The notes beneath the pieces are model-generated. The model searched no databases, was not told the origin of the DNA, and saw only the letters and a list, made by a program, of their open reading frames with translations. The position numbers and the translations under genes were made by a program. A stretch of DNA of 64,000 nucleotides from Euryodendron excelsum (lineage: Eukaryota; Streptophyta; Magnoliopsida; Ericales; Pentaphylacaceae), in the NCBI GenBank assembly GCA_033060915.1, contig CM065381.1, positions 32,085,836-32,149,835 of the forward strand, given 5' to 3'. Shown one piece after another: positions 47,420-60,204 of this stretch; position 1 is the stretch's first letter, and each line of letters begins with the position of its first letter.

Positions 47420-49290
47420 TTCTTCCAAAATTCGCTTTCAAACTTGTTTTCAAAACTTACATTAAAACTATTTTCAAAACTTGCATTAAAGTTTTTTTTT
47501 CTAAAACTTGTTTTCAAAATCACAATCCTAAGGTGATTCTAGTCTTTCCATAGCTAGGGTTGCTTTAGTAAAGTGTTACATTTAAAGTGATCGTTATGGT
47601 CCATATTTTCAAAATCATTGTTGTTTTTAAAACCACTATCTTAAAGTGGTTTTAATCTTCTTATGGTTAAAATCGCTTTAGGAAAGTGAGATATTTTATA
47701 TACTTTCTAAAAACTCTCTTTTCAAATTTTTCTTTCTAAAAATCTCTTTACCAACATGTTTTCCAAAAATTCTCTTCAAATTCATTTTCAAAATTATTTT
47801 CTAAAAACTCCCTCCAAAAAACTTCTTTTCAATCTCTTTTCCCAAAACACTCTCCTCAAAGTTCACTTTCTAAAAACGTTCCTTAAGTTCCCTTTCTAAA
47901 CAACTCTTTTCAAAAATCTCCTTCCAAAACCATCTTTTTCCAAAAACTCTCTCTTCAAAACTCACTTTCTAAAACTCCTCTCTAGGATTTCTTTCCAAAA
48001 ATCTTCCTTTCCAAAAACTCATTTTCTAAAGTCTCATTCCTTACAGTCCAAGTCAAGCCCTATAACCCACAATTAGGAAACCCTAATTTTTCTTCCCAAA
48101 AACATGATTTTCAATCTTGCCTTAAAACCTAGGTTTCCAAAATCTTCCCTTTTACATAAAAAACCATAAGTTTCCAAAACCCCTTTTCTATGTCAAAACT
48201 ATAGTCTTCCAAATCTAGGGTTTTTAAAACTTCTCCTTCCAAATTCATGTCAAATCAAATATTTTCTTTAGGAAACCAAATCCAATCTCCCATTTAGGAA
48301 ACTAGATTCTATCTTCCATTTTTTGAAACAAAATCAAAACATCTCTTTTAGAAACAAAATCCAATCTCTTGTTTTAAGAAATAGGAATCTCAATCCGTCC
48401 TAGTCTAAACCTTTCCTAATTCAACCATTTCCTAGTTCCATCCCTTTCCAAATCTAAATCTTCAAATCTTTCTTAAATTTAAACATTTTCTAAATTTTAA
48501 AACTCAAATTTCAAATCTTTCCAAAACTCTAAACTTTCTTAAATTCAAATCTTTCAAAAATTCTAAACTTTCTAACTTTCAAATCTTTTCAAATCCAAAA
48601 CTTTCTAAATTCGAAACTTTCTTAAGTTAAAACTTTTTAAATTCAAAACTTTCCAATTTCAAAACCCTTCCAATTTTAAACTTTCCTAAAACGGAATTTT
48701 TCTATTTTAAAACTTTCCTAATTCGAACCTTTCCTAATTCGAACTTTTCTTAAATCCAATCTTTCCTAACCTTTCAAGTCCAACATTTGAGTCAAATCTT
48801 TCTTAATCTTAAGTCTTTCCTAAATCCTATCTTCTTAAGTCTAGGTTTCCTAAACCTCAATATTTCCAAATCAAAATCTAATCTTTCCAATTCCAAATTC
48901 TAATTTCCAATCTTATATTCTAAGTTCAAATAAAATCCTTTTTCAAATCAAATTCTCTTTTTCAAATAAAACCTTCTATTTTCTATCGGACTCTTGTCCG
49001 AGCTACGACTGACCTGATTCCTCCAAAAGGATACGTAGGCAATCCTTATGGGTGCGGTCACAACCTTTTTCAAATTTTTGATTCCACAGCCTTTTTCCAA
49101 TTTCCAATTCCATAATTCTTTTCAAATCTCTTTTCTCAAATCTTTTTTCAAAATAAATCAAATCTATCTTTTCAAATATCTTTTAAATTTGAATTTCAAA
49201 TCTATCTTTTCAAATTTCTTTTTAAATCAAGTCTAGTTCTCTTCAAATCTATTTCCAAATCTATTCTCCAATTCTCTTTTCTTGCACTTG
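47420..49290 (+). repeat. Low-complexity CTTTCCAAA-rich tract
   Basis: About 1.9 kb downstream of the TATA box consist of loosely repeated TTTCCAAA, CTTTTCAAA and TTTCTAAA words: the plus strand is rich in C, T and A and almost without G. It is noncoding and part of the LTR. Confidence 0.7.
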
Positions 49291-49830
49291 CATCTCCTGT
49301 ATCATTCTTTTAGAAATTCTTTTTTAAAGTGGATAGGATTGGACATTTGTGAATCGAAAACTCTCATAGGTGAATCTAGGGTGAATAGACATGTAGGTAT
49401 TGCAAGGGTAGGGTAAGGTGATGGCTTAGTGCATCTTCCTTACACGTAACCAACCTCCGAACCTAGGATCACTGTTTTCAAAGACCAAAATGGAGTTTAT
49501 TTTCAAAAAAAGGGCTTAAATGTTTTTTAAAGGTTGCCAAACAACCTGTTTTCTTAAAAACCCTTTATTGAGGAAGTATTTTCAAAATTGTTTTCTAAAA
49601 ACCCTAAGTATAGTTTTCGGATTGTGCTTAGTTTTTAGGTGACCTAACTCACCTTAATTAAGCTAGGTGACAACTTCAAATTGTTTTCCAAAAGCCCTTT
49701 ATTTAAATCAATTTTCAATTCAAACCTAGTCGCACTCATTCTTCTAGGAGAGTGAGTTCTAACGAGAGAGTACAATATTTTTTTCCGCTTGTGTGTGTAT
49801 TCCTCGAGTGCGAAAAATCTGGGCGCGACA

Positions 49831-51282
49831 GATTGTACAATAAAAGCTTACACAGTGAAGACAAGAAGAATGTTCAGGTTTTTCAGTTTGATCAGTCAGT
49901 GGATGTTTGTTTCTTATGTCTCTTGTTATACAAATGTAGTTGGAAACTTGTATATAAACTCCTGTATTGATTTAATCTGTTAGAGGTTGTTGGGACTCAT
50001 TTAATGCAAGTCCAGTCTGTTATAACGTTAGAAAAACTAGCCGTTATTTCCTAGGGGTCGACACTAGGCTTAATGTGTCGACTCATCTAGTTTGCATTTT
50101 CTAGATGTTGTCCACTGTCTTCATGGGTCGACTCTTCATTTCCATGAGTCGACTCGTTGATCATTCTGTCTTCAAGTTATTTTGCTTTTGTCTTCATGAA
50201 TCGACTATTCATTTCCATAAGTCGACTCTTTGCACAGAAATCTTGCTTCTGTCTTCATGAGTCGATTCTTCATATTCATGGGTCGACTCATTGATCATTT
50301 GGTCTTCAAGTTTTTGTTTCTGTCTTCATGAGTCGACTCTTCATTTTCATGAGTTGGCTCGTTGCCTAGAAATCTTCATTTTATCTTTCAATGATCAAGT
50401 TCATCTTCAACAATATTGTAAGATCTTCAAGGAGTTTTCTGTATGATGATCAATCAAAGTCTTCAACTCATCAAGATTATCTTCTATTCAATTTAGATTG
50501 AATCGATCATTTGATATTCACCTTTTCTTGACTTCCAAACTGTCAGAGCTTCATTTAATCAATGTTGATTTCTTCTTCTCTGTTGCTGAGCTTTCTCTTT
50601 TATTGTAGAGCTTTCTCTTTTTGTAGAGCTTCAAAACGCTTCATTACCAATTTCTTCTCTTTGCTAGTAATTCTTCTTTCTTCTTTACAATCACTTCAAT
50701 GAGACTTTTGTAAGCTTGATGAAGTCTATTCAAACATATTGTCTTCATTGATTCTTTATATCTCAGAAGAATTCTTTACTTTGGATTCCATGTAGAGATC
50801 ATGCAAACAAGATGAATTCTCTTCTCAAACATCTTCTATCAAATTATCTTGAATTTGATCTTTGCACACTTAATGAAATCTTCTTTGGAACTGATTCAAT
50901 TTATTCACAATCAAATCATTTTCAACTAATCTTTGCACACTTTGAAGAAGTCTCTAGTTTTTTTGAGTGCAAGTCAACTTCATTGAGTCTATGCATACTT
51001 GATGAAAATTTCATTTGAACACCTTCAATCTTTTCGAATGCAAATCATTTACTTGAAGTAGAAATAGGCGTCAATGCTCTATTTGGTTCATTTCATAACT
51101 CTTAGAGTCCATTGCTTGATCCTGAACTTATTGTACATTCACTTTGATATGTATTAGACTTAAGGTTGAATTTTAAGTTTAAATTATAAACTTTATTAAT
51201 TTGTCTACTAAGTAAATGCATTAGTAAAATAACATAATGTTTAGTTATCATCAAAATCAACAAGGGGATCAACCTTAAGTCA
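49831..51282 (-). repeat. 3' LTR of Copia element 2, proximal part
   Basis: On the minus strand this is the U3 part, starting TGACTTAAGG at 51,282. It includes TTTGATGATAAC, as in element 3, and a cluster of ten AGTCGACTC-like motifs at 50,055-50,350. The solo LTR insertion ends it at 49,831. Confidence 0.7.
50055..50352. repeat. Cluster of palindromic GAGTCGACTC-like motifs (LTR of element 2)
   Basis: About ten copies of GAGTCGACTC or near variants occur in 300 bp, usually joined to a CTTCATG or TTTCATG word. The core is a perfect palindrome. Related clusters lie in element 3. Confidence 0.85.
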
Positions 51283-52161
51283 AAAATCTCTCCTTTTTTT
51301 ATGATGACAAAATCTTTGCAAAATAAGTTGATAGATGAGTAAATGAAATGGACAGAGTTGAATGGTATACTAGTAGAGAACTCCCCCTCTGTTTCGTAAT
51401 TAAGCAAATGTTGTTTAAAAGACAAAAGTCTTTTTAAAAACAATTTTCAGGGAGTTTATGTCAGTTAATTCAAAAACAAATTGAGGGAAATGATTCATGT
51501 TACTCCCCCTGAGAACATGCTCTATATTTATCAATTATCACTCATTTCATTTCATTTCCATTCAGCAATTAATTAATTAATGCCAATTCATCAAAATTAC
51601 TTTAATCAGATATTCTTTATTTCTTGTCTAAATTTTCTCTAATTCTAATACATGTGCAATTCTTTTTCCAACAAACACTCATTGTTCAATTTTACATACA
51701 TCCACTGTTCAATTCTTCTCCAATTCTTTTTCTCCTTTTTGTCAATTCATCAAAAAGAGAAAGAGAATGAAAATTATAGACCGGTACAATAAAAAGAATG
51801 GAAATTATAGACAGGTACAATAGTAAGAAAATATTAAAACAAAATAAATTGTATAAACAGGAAAGCAATCAAACAAGCAAGAAATCAAAGAAAGAACAGA
51901 GTATCAAGTCATCAATTTTTACCAAAACAAAATGGTATTTCATTCATTCAATGATATTAAAAAAAGTTTTACAGTTAACATCCACAAACTATGCAATAAC
52001 AAAAAAAAAAAAAATGATAACAGGACCATGAGTGATAGAGCCATAAGTAGAGCTTTTGATGTTGGAAGATTTTTGAGGATTTTAAGGAGATGGAGATGGA
52101 GAGAGTGATAAATCAGCAGGATCCGAAGCAGTATTGGAAGGACCAAAAAAGGGTCTAGACC
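51283..52161 (-). other. Noncoding region with polypurine tracts, element 2
   Basis: On the minus strand the 3' LTR is preceded by AAAAAAAGGAGAGAT. Further tracts are AGAGGGGGAGT (about 51,380) and CAGGGGGAGT (about 51,505). The multiplied tracts match those in element 3. Confidence 0.65.
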
Positions 52162-53510
52162 TCAGACCATATGGTCTCCTTCGTACAAGCTAGAAGCTGA
52201 GACAGATAAAGTGTTTCCCTTTGTTGGACCAGCTTTCTTTCTTGGTACATCAGATAAACTGTCCTCAGACTCACCCTTAGATGTAACCTTTGTGTCCCCA
52301 AGTTCTTTCTCTGGTTCCTTTTCTTGTTGAGCACTGCCTAGAGTTCTATAATCAGTTCCAGAGTTCTGTTCTCCCTCATTTCTCTCTTCATTTTCTTGTT
52401 CTTTTCCCACTTCCTCTTCCTCCACTGTAATGCCTTGAGCCCTTTTTAGTTGAATCACATCTTGCGTAAGGCTTTTCAATTGTAGCAACCCATCATCAAG
52501 CTTTCGGTTCATGCTTTAAAGTATGTCCATCATATTTTCCAAGAGTTCATTAATAGAAGAGGCTTTAATAGTTTAGGTCAAAGGGTTTCTGCATCCAGAA
52601 GCAGATGCTCTTTTCTGTGAAGAGCTAGTAGGGGCAACTTTGTTAGGCCTTGGAACCCAATGGCCATCAACTTTCTTGTATCCCATCCTGCTCAAGGTGT
52701 ACTTATTGTACTCATTTTTATAGGGGTCAGGCTTTCGGTAGTTCTCATCCAAGAGATTGAGTTGAAAGTGTTTGAAGATCTTGGTGAGCAACATCCCATA
52801 GGGTAGGTTTTTGGAAGAGGTGGTAGCGGCATTGGCCATGTTGGAGAGAATATAGTATGGAACATCAATTCTAGTGTTTGTGAGGAAGGCCCATAAGAAA
52901 AACAAGTTCTTCTCACTTACACGTTCAAAACTGCCAATCTTAGGTATGAAAATTTGGCAACAAAATAATGTACCAGTCTCAATTCAACAGGAAGGTCATT
53001 GGCTATGGGTTGGGTAGACTTAGGCAGGTCTTGACCATAGAGAACTTGAAGTTGTCTCTTTCTACTAATGGTTTCAAAATAAGTCTCTCCACCATAACCA
53101 GTGCCCACAATCTCAGTAAGAGTGGCTTCATTTAGAGTGATTTTCACTCCATTTACAAAACTAGTGATTTCAGTTCTTCCAACCTTCTTTATGAGATTAG
53201 AGTAGAAATGCTTGTACATTTTCTCTAATTAATGTGTAGGGTTTCCAGCTTAGACTGGCAAGGGTGTGAGGGAAGTCGAAGTTCTCACTATCAAAGTATT
53301 CATAGTTTATCCAACGTCCATTCAGAACTTTACTGAGATAGAAAATATTCATGTACCTTTCCTCAGCCATTGCATCTCTAAAATGTGCCATATCCCATCT
53401 CGGTTGTTCGGTAGGAGCCCTTTCCACTGATTCTCAGATAACTGGTCCAACCTTTTTCCGTTTCTAAGTACGCGAAGATGAGTCATTAGGGTTTTCTCAT
53501 CCTTGTTTGA
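52162..53510 (-). pseudogene. Envelope-like third ORF of Copia element 2, broken
   Basis: Pieces on the minus strand: 53,427-53,197 (with LNGRWINYEYF), 53,219-52,917 (IANDLPVELRLVHYFVAKF), 52,905-52,573 (FFLWAFLTNTRIDVPYYIL, later TLSRMGYKKVDGHWVPRP) and 52,512-52,162 (acidic, Glu-rich coiled-coil tail). Two single-base frameshifts (near 53,205 and 52,945) and stop codons near 52,570-52,515 break it. It matches the ORF at 60,585 piece by piece. This protein type is often labelled envelope-like or putative plant transposon protein in legume and other dicot genomes; its role is unknown. No clear signal peptide or membrane segment is visible. Confidence 0.75.
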
Positions 53511-53707
53511 TTTTAGAAGCTATTGAAGGATTAGGAATGTTGAGAGAGGATGGAATGGAATCAATTAGGTCTTATAAGATGATTGAGATGAAGATTTGTG
53601 AAGGTTGGTGAGTGACGGTTGGGCTTTGGTATGAACAGAGGAGCGGGAGAGAAAAGAGTGAGAGGAAAATTTTGAATGTTTGTAAAAGTGGGCTTTGTTA
53701 AAATATA

Positions 53708-55369
53708 TGTTGAGTCAATGCTTTGATTTTGATGATAACAAAACATGGTTTAATGATCTAATAATTCTACTTAGTGTGTAGATTAATTATTAATTAGATA
53801 TTGACTTGAAGCTTATCATAATGGAGGACTTGTGATAAAAATATTAGAAAGAAGGTTGGTAAGCATGAAGGCATGGCATTTTCAACAAGTGGAGATCTTA
53901 TAAGAGAATGAAGAAAATGAATGTCAAGGAAGAAGAATGAAAATGCTCAAAGTCTTGATGGAAAATATTAGAGACTTTAAAAACTTGAAGATATCTTACA
54001 AGAATAGAAGAAGATGAGATCGACTCAAAGACATGAAAGCTTTCTTAGAAGATTTGAAGATGTCTTGAAGGTATGAAAGAAATCACAAGACTTGGAAAGT
54101 TTTCTTGGAAGAGTTGTTGAAGTCTATGAAGAAGTTATATTGATTGAAGAATTCTAGAAGAAATCTAGAAATGAAGATGTTCAAAGAAGAATAGAAAATC
54201 AGTTGAAGAAATGAAGATCTTAAGTCTTGGAAGCTCTCTTGAAGATTTTGAAGAAGACTTGGATCAATAGACGAAACAATGATGATGGAAGAGCTCTACA
54301 AGTAATTAAAATGGAGTTAATTCATCTATAATGGATTGAAGATGTTCTTGGAGTCATCAAGCCTTAAAGAAGCATTTGCAAGCTTTAAAAAGCTTATTTG
54401 GATGATCCTTAAAAAGATTGGAGACTTTGGAGAAGAATGAAGAAAAATTACAAAAACATGTTTTCTAGTAAAAAGAGTCGACTCATTTCAACAGAAAGCA
54501 AAAATTCTGAAGACTGCTTAAAAGAGTCGACCCCTGCTGTAAAAAAAGTCGACTTAGTTGGACAGAATCTTGAAAAATCTGCTGAAATACAAAAAGAGTT
54601 GACTCATTGTAAAAGGAGTCGACCCCCAACAGTAACAGTTATATTTCTGACAGACGGTATGGTGCAATCTGTCACCAAAACTTCTCCCATACTTCTCCAA
54701 CGGCTAGAATCAATCCATATCTTTAAATACAAGATACTTACAGCTTCTATAATGATGATTAGAGTAATTACATCATTGATATCAAGAACTTGAAGCTGAA
54801 AATCTCAAGTGCCTAAATTGCCACATATTTTGGCAAGTGTTTAAGGTTATTCACTGAGTTGTATTTGTTCATATACTCATTAGGAGAGTTACCCATTGTA
54901 TAACCTTTATTCATTTCACTTGAGTGGGTTTGTAAAATTGTAAATTTGAGTGTTCTTAGGTAAAAACACTTGTAAGTTTGAGAGAAGCTTGGACAAAATC
55001 TCTTGGGTTTGAAAAGCTTAGGAAGAAGCTTTTGTAAGAGTGAGCTGGGCACTTGTGGCAAAACCAGCAGCTGTGTAAAGAGTGTTACATAGTGGAATTC
55101 CTTCGTGAGGATCAAAGAAGAGAGGACGTAGGCAAGGTTGCCCAAACCTCTATAAATCAGGTGCTCTTCTTTTCTTGCTCTGTTTTGCTTATTTGCTCAC
55201 TATACATGCTTGCATAAATATATACATTGATATATATGTCACTTACTTGATACATATACTTTGATTAATTGTTGTTGAAATACATAAACTGTTTTTAGTT
55301 GCAATACTTGATATAAATTCTATAAAACCTAATTCACCCCCCCTCTTTGGTTGCCTTCTTGGGCCAACA
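53708..55369 (+). repeat. 5' LTR of Copia element 3
   Basis: 1662 bp, from TGTTGAGTC to GGGCCAACA. About 25 substitutions separate its first 620 bp from the visible 3' LTR by eye (about 4 percent). It has AGTCGAC motifs at 54,474-54,630, and the ATTCACCCCCC word near the end (55,331-55,342), as in the element 1 LTR. Confidence 0.9.
54474..54630. repeat. AGTCGAC motif cluster in the LTR of element 3
   Basis: Five copies of GAGTCGACTC, GAGTCGACCCC or variants, each following an A-run. They lie shortly before the presumed transcription start region. Confidence 0.8.
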
Positions 55370-55386
55370 ATTGGTATCAAAACTAG
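55370..55386 (+). promoter_or_regulatory. Primer-binding site of Copia element 3
   Basis: ATTGGTATCAAAACTAG directly after the LTR, matching the TGGTATCA part of the initiator tRNA-Met complement; the rest is altered. Confidence 0.8.
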
Positions 55387-55425
55387 TACTATAGTTTAAA
55401 GGCTTAACATCCTTCGAGTTGATCC

Positions 55426-57002
55426 ATGATAACCAAGTTTGTAAGCTCTCTAGGTGAGGGTCAATCCACCAACAGACCTCCTATGTTTAATGGTACAAAC
55501 TACAACTATTGAAAGAATAGAATGAAAATTTATATTCAATCTGTTGACTATGAGTTATGGATGATTATTGTTAATGGTCCTAAAACTCCGTGCTAGTTTA
55601 TTGAAAGAGAAGTTATGCCTAAACTTGAAAATGAATGGGATGAGAATGACATGAAGCTTATGCAATCTAATGCTAAAGCTATGAACATTTTATATTGTAC
55701 ATTAGACCCAAATGAGTTCAATAGGATTTCCACCTGTGAATCTGCCAAAGAAATTTGGGACAGACTTGAAGTGACTCATGAAGGGACCAATCAGGTCAAG
55801 GAGTCAAAAATTAACATTCTTGTGCATAATTATGAATGATTTAGAATGAAATCTGATAAGTCTATAACTGAAATGTTCACTAGATTCACTGACATTGTTA
55901 ATAGTTTAAAGTCTCTTGGAAGAGTATATCCTAACAGTGAGCAGGTGAGAAAAATTTTAAGATCACTGCTAAAGACATGGGAAGCAAAGGTGACAGCCAT
56001 ATAAGAAGCTAAAGACCTAAACACTCTACCTCTTGAAGAACTTCTTGGCTCTCTCATGACCTATGAGCTGACCCAAAAACAGAATGCTCAAGAAGAAGAG
56101 GACAAGAGAAAGAAGTCTGTTGCATTCAAGTCCACCATATCAGAAAATGAATCTGGAAGTGAAGAAGAAGATGAGGAAGATCTTGCTCTCATCACAAGAA
56201 AATTCAAGAGATTCATGAAAAGAAGGTGGAAAGGAGAAAAGAAGAATGAAGCAAAGGGTGAATCCAACAACAAGGATTCTACCATTATATGCTACGAATG
56301 CAAAAAGTCAGAACACATGAGAAATGAGTGTTCCCAGCTGAAAAAGAAAGGAAAGAAAGAAAGAGGGAAGAGGGCACTAGCTGCAACATGGAGTGATAGT
56401 GAAGATTCAAGCTTAGATGAATCTGAAACTCATGAAGTAGCCAACTTATGTCTTATGGCACATGAAGAAGAAATAGAGGGAACTAATCTTGATTTTTCAT
56501 TTAATGAATTACAAAATACTTTCGATGATTTGATTATCGAATTTAAAAAGTTAGGAATAAAAAACAATCTTCTTAAGAATATGGTATCTACTCTCACAGA
56601 AGAAAGTGAAGAGTTACAAAATGAAAATGATATTTTGATAAAGAAAAACTCTATTTTGAAAGAAAAAGTCACTGATTTAGAAAAATCTCTCTCTAAATAT
56701 GTCAATGGAAGAGATAAACTTGATGCTATGCTTGGTAAACGAAATTGCTCTCTTGACAAGGTTGGAATAGGTTACAATGTTTTCAAACATAAAAAGGTTT
56801 CAAAAGCTACAATCACACGCTTTTATTGTCATAAGAGAGGTCACTTTGCAAATCAATGCTTCCTCATACAAAAATCTCATGCTGTCAAGAAAGCTTGGGT
56901 TTCAAAAGAAACATTAAAGACTAACCCCACTGGACCCAAGATGATTTGGGTACCAAAGGTCAAAGGTTTAGTTGCTTGTTTTGTAGGTATGTCTTCAAGC
57001 TA
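55426..57002 (+). pseudogene. gag of Copia element 3, with stop codons
   Basis: One frame from ATG 55,426 to TAA 57,002 (about 525 codons) without frameshift but with four stops: TGA 55,510, TAG 55,594, TGA 55,837 and TAA 56,002. Regions: N-terminal FNGTNYNYW-type start, UBN2-type capsid (to about 56,080), acidic and basic linker, zinc knuckle CYECKKSEHMRNEC (about 56,290), coiled coil (56,500-56,720) and second knuckle CHKRGHFANQC (about 56,826-56,860). In working Gag these parts pack RNA and form the particle. In the first knuckle the usual Gly is Ser, so it may be weakened. Confidence 0.88.
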
Positions 57003-58102
57003 ATTCCAAAAAGAATCAATGGTACTTGGACAATAGCTGTTCAAGACATATGACTGGAGATGAAACTCAATTCACTTCTCTCACACCAAAGGATGGAGGA
57101 TTGGTTACTTTTGGAGATAATAGCAAAGACAAGATCATCGGTATAGGTAGTATTAGTAAAAATTCTACAACCTTTATTGATAATGTTTTACTTGTTAAAG
57201 GTCTTAAGCACAACTTGTTGAGCATTACCCAATTGTGTGACAAAGGTTGCAAAGTATTGTTTGAATCATCTAAATGTAATGTAGTAAACATAAATAATAA
57301 CAAGATCATATTGACTGGTCATAGACAAGGCAATATTTACACTTTCAACTTAAATAAATTATCTTCTTGTAAAATCAAATGCCTTGCTGCTGTGAACAAA
57401 GAGGATAGTTAGTTGTGGCATAGAAGGCTTGGTCATATTAGTATGAGCATTCTTTCAAAAATTTCAAAAAATGAGTTAGTAAATGGTCTTCCCAAACTCA
57501 ATTTTGAAAAAGACAAAACTTGTGATGCATGTCAAATGGGAAAGCAAACCAGAGTTTCTTTTAAATCTACAAATATGCTCTCTACTTCTAGACCACTTCG
57601 ACTATTGCATATGGATTTGTTTGGACCAACTAGAACTCTAAATTTAACTGGTAAACAATATGCTCTTGTCATTGTTGATGATTACTCAAGGTTTACATGG
57701 ACATTCTTTCTAGCTTATAAAGATGAAACAATTGCTTTCTTCACCAGGTTTTGTAAAAAGGTTCAAAACGAAAAAGGATTTACAATCATAGCAATTTGGA
57801 TTGACCATGGTGGTGAGTTTGATTGCAAACCGTTTGAAATATACTGTGATGAAAATGGTTTTGAACACAATTTTTCAGCATCTAGAACTCCTCAACAAAA
57901 TGGAGTTGTTGAGAGGAAAAATAGAACTTTGGAAGAAATGGGGAGAACAATGCTTTGTGAAAATAATTTGCCAAAATATTTTTGGGCTGAAGTTGTTAAC
58001 ACAGCTTGCTATGTTTTAAACAGGGTATTGATAAGAAAATTTTTGAATAAAATCTCAAATGAGCTTTGGAAAAACAAGAAACCAAATGTTTCATATTTTT
58101 AG
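56987..58102 (+). pseudogene. Protease and integrase of Copia element 3
   Basis: A frame change at about 56,985 separates this from gag. The aspartic protease active site reads DNSCSRHM where the family has DSG, so it should be inactive. After a TAG at 57,410 come the integrase zinc-binding region (WHRRLGHIS with CDACQMGKQ) and the catalytic core: HMDLFGP, IDHGGEF and NGVVERKNRTL supply the D, D and E residues, all present. The frame ends at 58,102 through one extra T in a T-run (about 58,095-58,100). Confidence 0.88.
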
Positions 58103-60091
58103 AGTTTTTGGATGCAAATGTTTTGTGTTGAATAACAATAAGGACAACTTTGGTAAATTTGATGCAAAATCTGATGAAGCTGTCCTTCTAGGATATTCCT
58201 CACATAGCAAGGCCTATAGAGTTTACAATAAGAAAACTTTAGTTGTTGAAGAATCAATTCATGTTACCGTCGATGAACTAAACTCTTTGTCTAGAAAGGC
58301 TTTGAATGATGATGTAGATGATGTGGAGAAGAACTTGGATACATTGAATATCAACCCAACTCAAAGTAAAGCTCCACCACATGAAAATGGAAACCAAGAT
58401 GACTCTTCAAGCTAACAAGATGAGAATGAAGGATTGCCAAAGGAATGAAAATTTGTCCACAACCATCCAACAGAGCAAATACTAGGTGATCCGTCACAAG
58501 GAGTAAGAACAGGATTATCTCTTAGAAATGTATGTAATCATCTTGCTTTTCTTTCACAAATAGAACCAAAATGTTTTTAAGATACTGAAAATGATGAGTC
58601 ATGGATTATGGCCATGCAAGAAGAGTTAAACCAATTTGAAAGGATTGAGGTTTGGAATCTTGTTCCTAGACCTAAAGATCATTCTATAATTAGAACCAAA
58701 TGGGTGTTTAGAAATAAGATGGATGAATCTGGAACTGTTGTTATAAACCAGGCAAGACTTGTAGCTTAAGGCTATAGTTAAGAAGAAGGAATTTATTTTG
58801 ATGAAACATATGCACCTGTAGCTAGATTAGAAGCTATTAGAATGTTGCTTGCATTTTCATGTTTCAAAAATTTCAAACTTTATCAAATAGATGTGAAAAG
58901 TGCATTTTTGAATGGTTTTATATCTGAAGAGGTGTATGTTGAATAACCTCCTGGTTTCGAAAATCCTTCATTTCCAAATCATGTTTTGAAACTTACTAAA
59001 GCCTTATATGGTTTAAAGCAAGCCCCAAGGGCTTGGTATGAAAGGCTAAGCAAATTTTTGACTAAAAATAATTTTACGAGAGAAAAAGTTGATACAACTC
59101 TCTTTATAAAGGTTAGAGATCATGACATGTTACTTGTGCAAATTTATGTTGATGACATTATATTTGGCTCTATTAATGAAAAACTTTGCAAAGAATTTGC
59201 TAAGTGTATGCAGGGTGAGTTTAAGATGAGCATGATGGGTGAGCTAAATTACTTTCTTGAACTTCAAATCAAACAATCAAGGGAAGGAATTTTCATTAGC
59301 CAAGCTAAATACATCAAAGATCCACTAAAAAAGTTTGGATTGGAAGATGCAAAACCATTGAACACCCCTATGAATACTTCAACAAATCTTGATAGTGATG
59401 AGAAAGGTATTTCCGTAAATACCAAGCTATATAGAAGTAGGATAGGCTCACTGCTTTACTTAATTGCCAGTAGGCCTGATAATATGTTTAGTGTATGCTT
59501 GTGTGCTCGCTTTTAATCTAATTCTAAGGAATCATATGTTGTTGCTGTTAAACGAATATTTAGATACCTGAAGCACACACATAATCTTGGTTTGTTGTAT
59601 CCTAGAGGCACATCTTTGAACTTAATTGGTTATTTGGATGCTGATTATGCTGGTAGTAAAGTTGATAGAAAGAGCACTAGTGGCTCTTGTCAATTTCTTG
59701 GAAATATGTTTGTTTCATGGTTTAGTAAGAAACAAAACTCAGTTGCCCTTTCTACAACTGAAGCTGAGTATATTGCAGCCGGAAGTTATGCTGCACAAGT
59801 GCTTTGATAAAACATCAACTAGAGGATTTTGGTTTAACATTTGAACATATTCCAATTAGATGTGATAACACAAGTGCCATCAATCTAACTAAAAATCCTA
59901 TCCAACACTCTCGCACAAAGCACATTGAGATTAGACATCATTTTACACGTGATCATATGCAAAAAGGTGATATCTTGCTTGATTTTGTGAGTACTGAACA
60001 TCAACTTACTGATATATTCACAAAACCTTTAAATGAAGAAAGATTTTGTATGATTAGGAGAGAATTGGGGATGAGCAATCCTGTATCTTGA
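58059..60091 (+). pseudogene. Reverse transcriptase and RNase H of Copia element 3
   Basis: After the frameshift the integrase C-terminus continues (HIFRVFGCKCFVL, LLGYSSHSKAYRVYN). The RT follows: ETYAPVARLEAIRML, QIDVKSAFLNG, LYGLKQAPRAWY and the catalytic YVDDI (about 59,149), then RNase H with YLDADYAGSKVDRKSTSG and STTEAEYIAA. Stops: 58,413, 58,446, 58,578, 58,767, 58,779, 58,944 and 59,514. A one-base deletion near 59,807 shifts the last part (IRHHFTRDHMQKGDI, TKPL) to 60,091. Key RT residues remain, but no full enzyme can be made. Confidence 0.9.
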
Positions 60092-60204
60092 ATGCTTAGA
60101 TGTTTATATATGTTTGATGAATGCATATGTACCTTTGAAATTGATTACAAACTTGTTTGATGCATTTCATAGCATTTAAAAACACATCTTTGCATTTCTG
60201 GAGG

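Larger units (their letters stand above)
45263..49830 (+). mobile_element. Solo LTR of a Ty3/gypsy retrotransposon (Tat/Ogre-like)
   Basis: Starts TGTAAGTACCCC and ends GGGCGCGACA. Flanks AATTG (45,258-45,262) and GATTG (49,831-49,835) agree at four of five bases, fitting a 5-bp duplication. Inside is a TATA box, CTATAAATAC (46,794), after GC-rich hairpins, and near the 3' end a phrase around 49,000 (GAGCTACGACTGACCTGATT, then GGATACGTAGGCAATCC) that is characteristic of Tat/Ogre-type gypsy LTRs. No primer-binding site, gag or pol lies inside, so it is a single LTR left by LTR-LTR recombination. Its 4.57 kb is long but usual for Ogre-type LTRs. Orientation is plus by TATA box and 3' motif. 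Confidence 0.75.
44794..53707 (-). mobile_element. Copia element 2 (Sirevirus-like), 3' half, interrupted twice
   Basis: Read on the minus strand: an envelope-like ORF (about 53,510-52,162), a purine-rich noncoding stretch, a polypurine tract (51,300-51,284) and the 3' LTR (51,282 to 44,794), which is split by a gypsy-type solo LTR at 45,263-49,830. Its gag and pol are missing because the plus-strand Copia element 3 begins at 53,708. The LTR matches that of element 3: the GGGCCAACA end, the CACTTGTAAGTTTGAG-like block and the TTTGATGATAAC block near the start. Confidence 0.75.
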
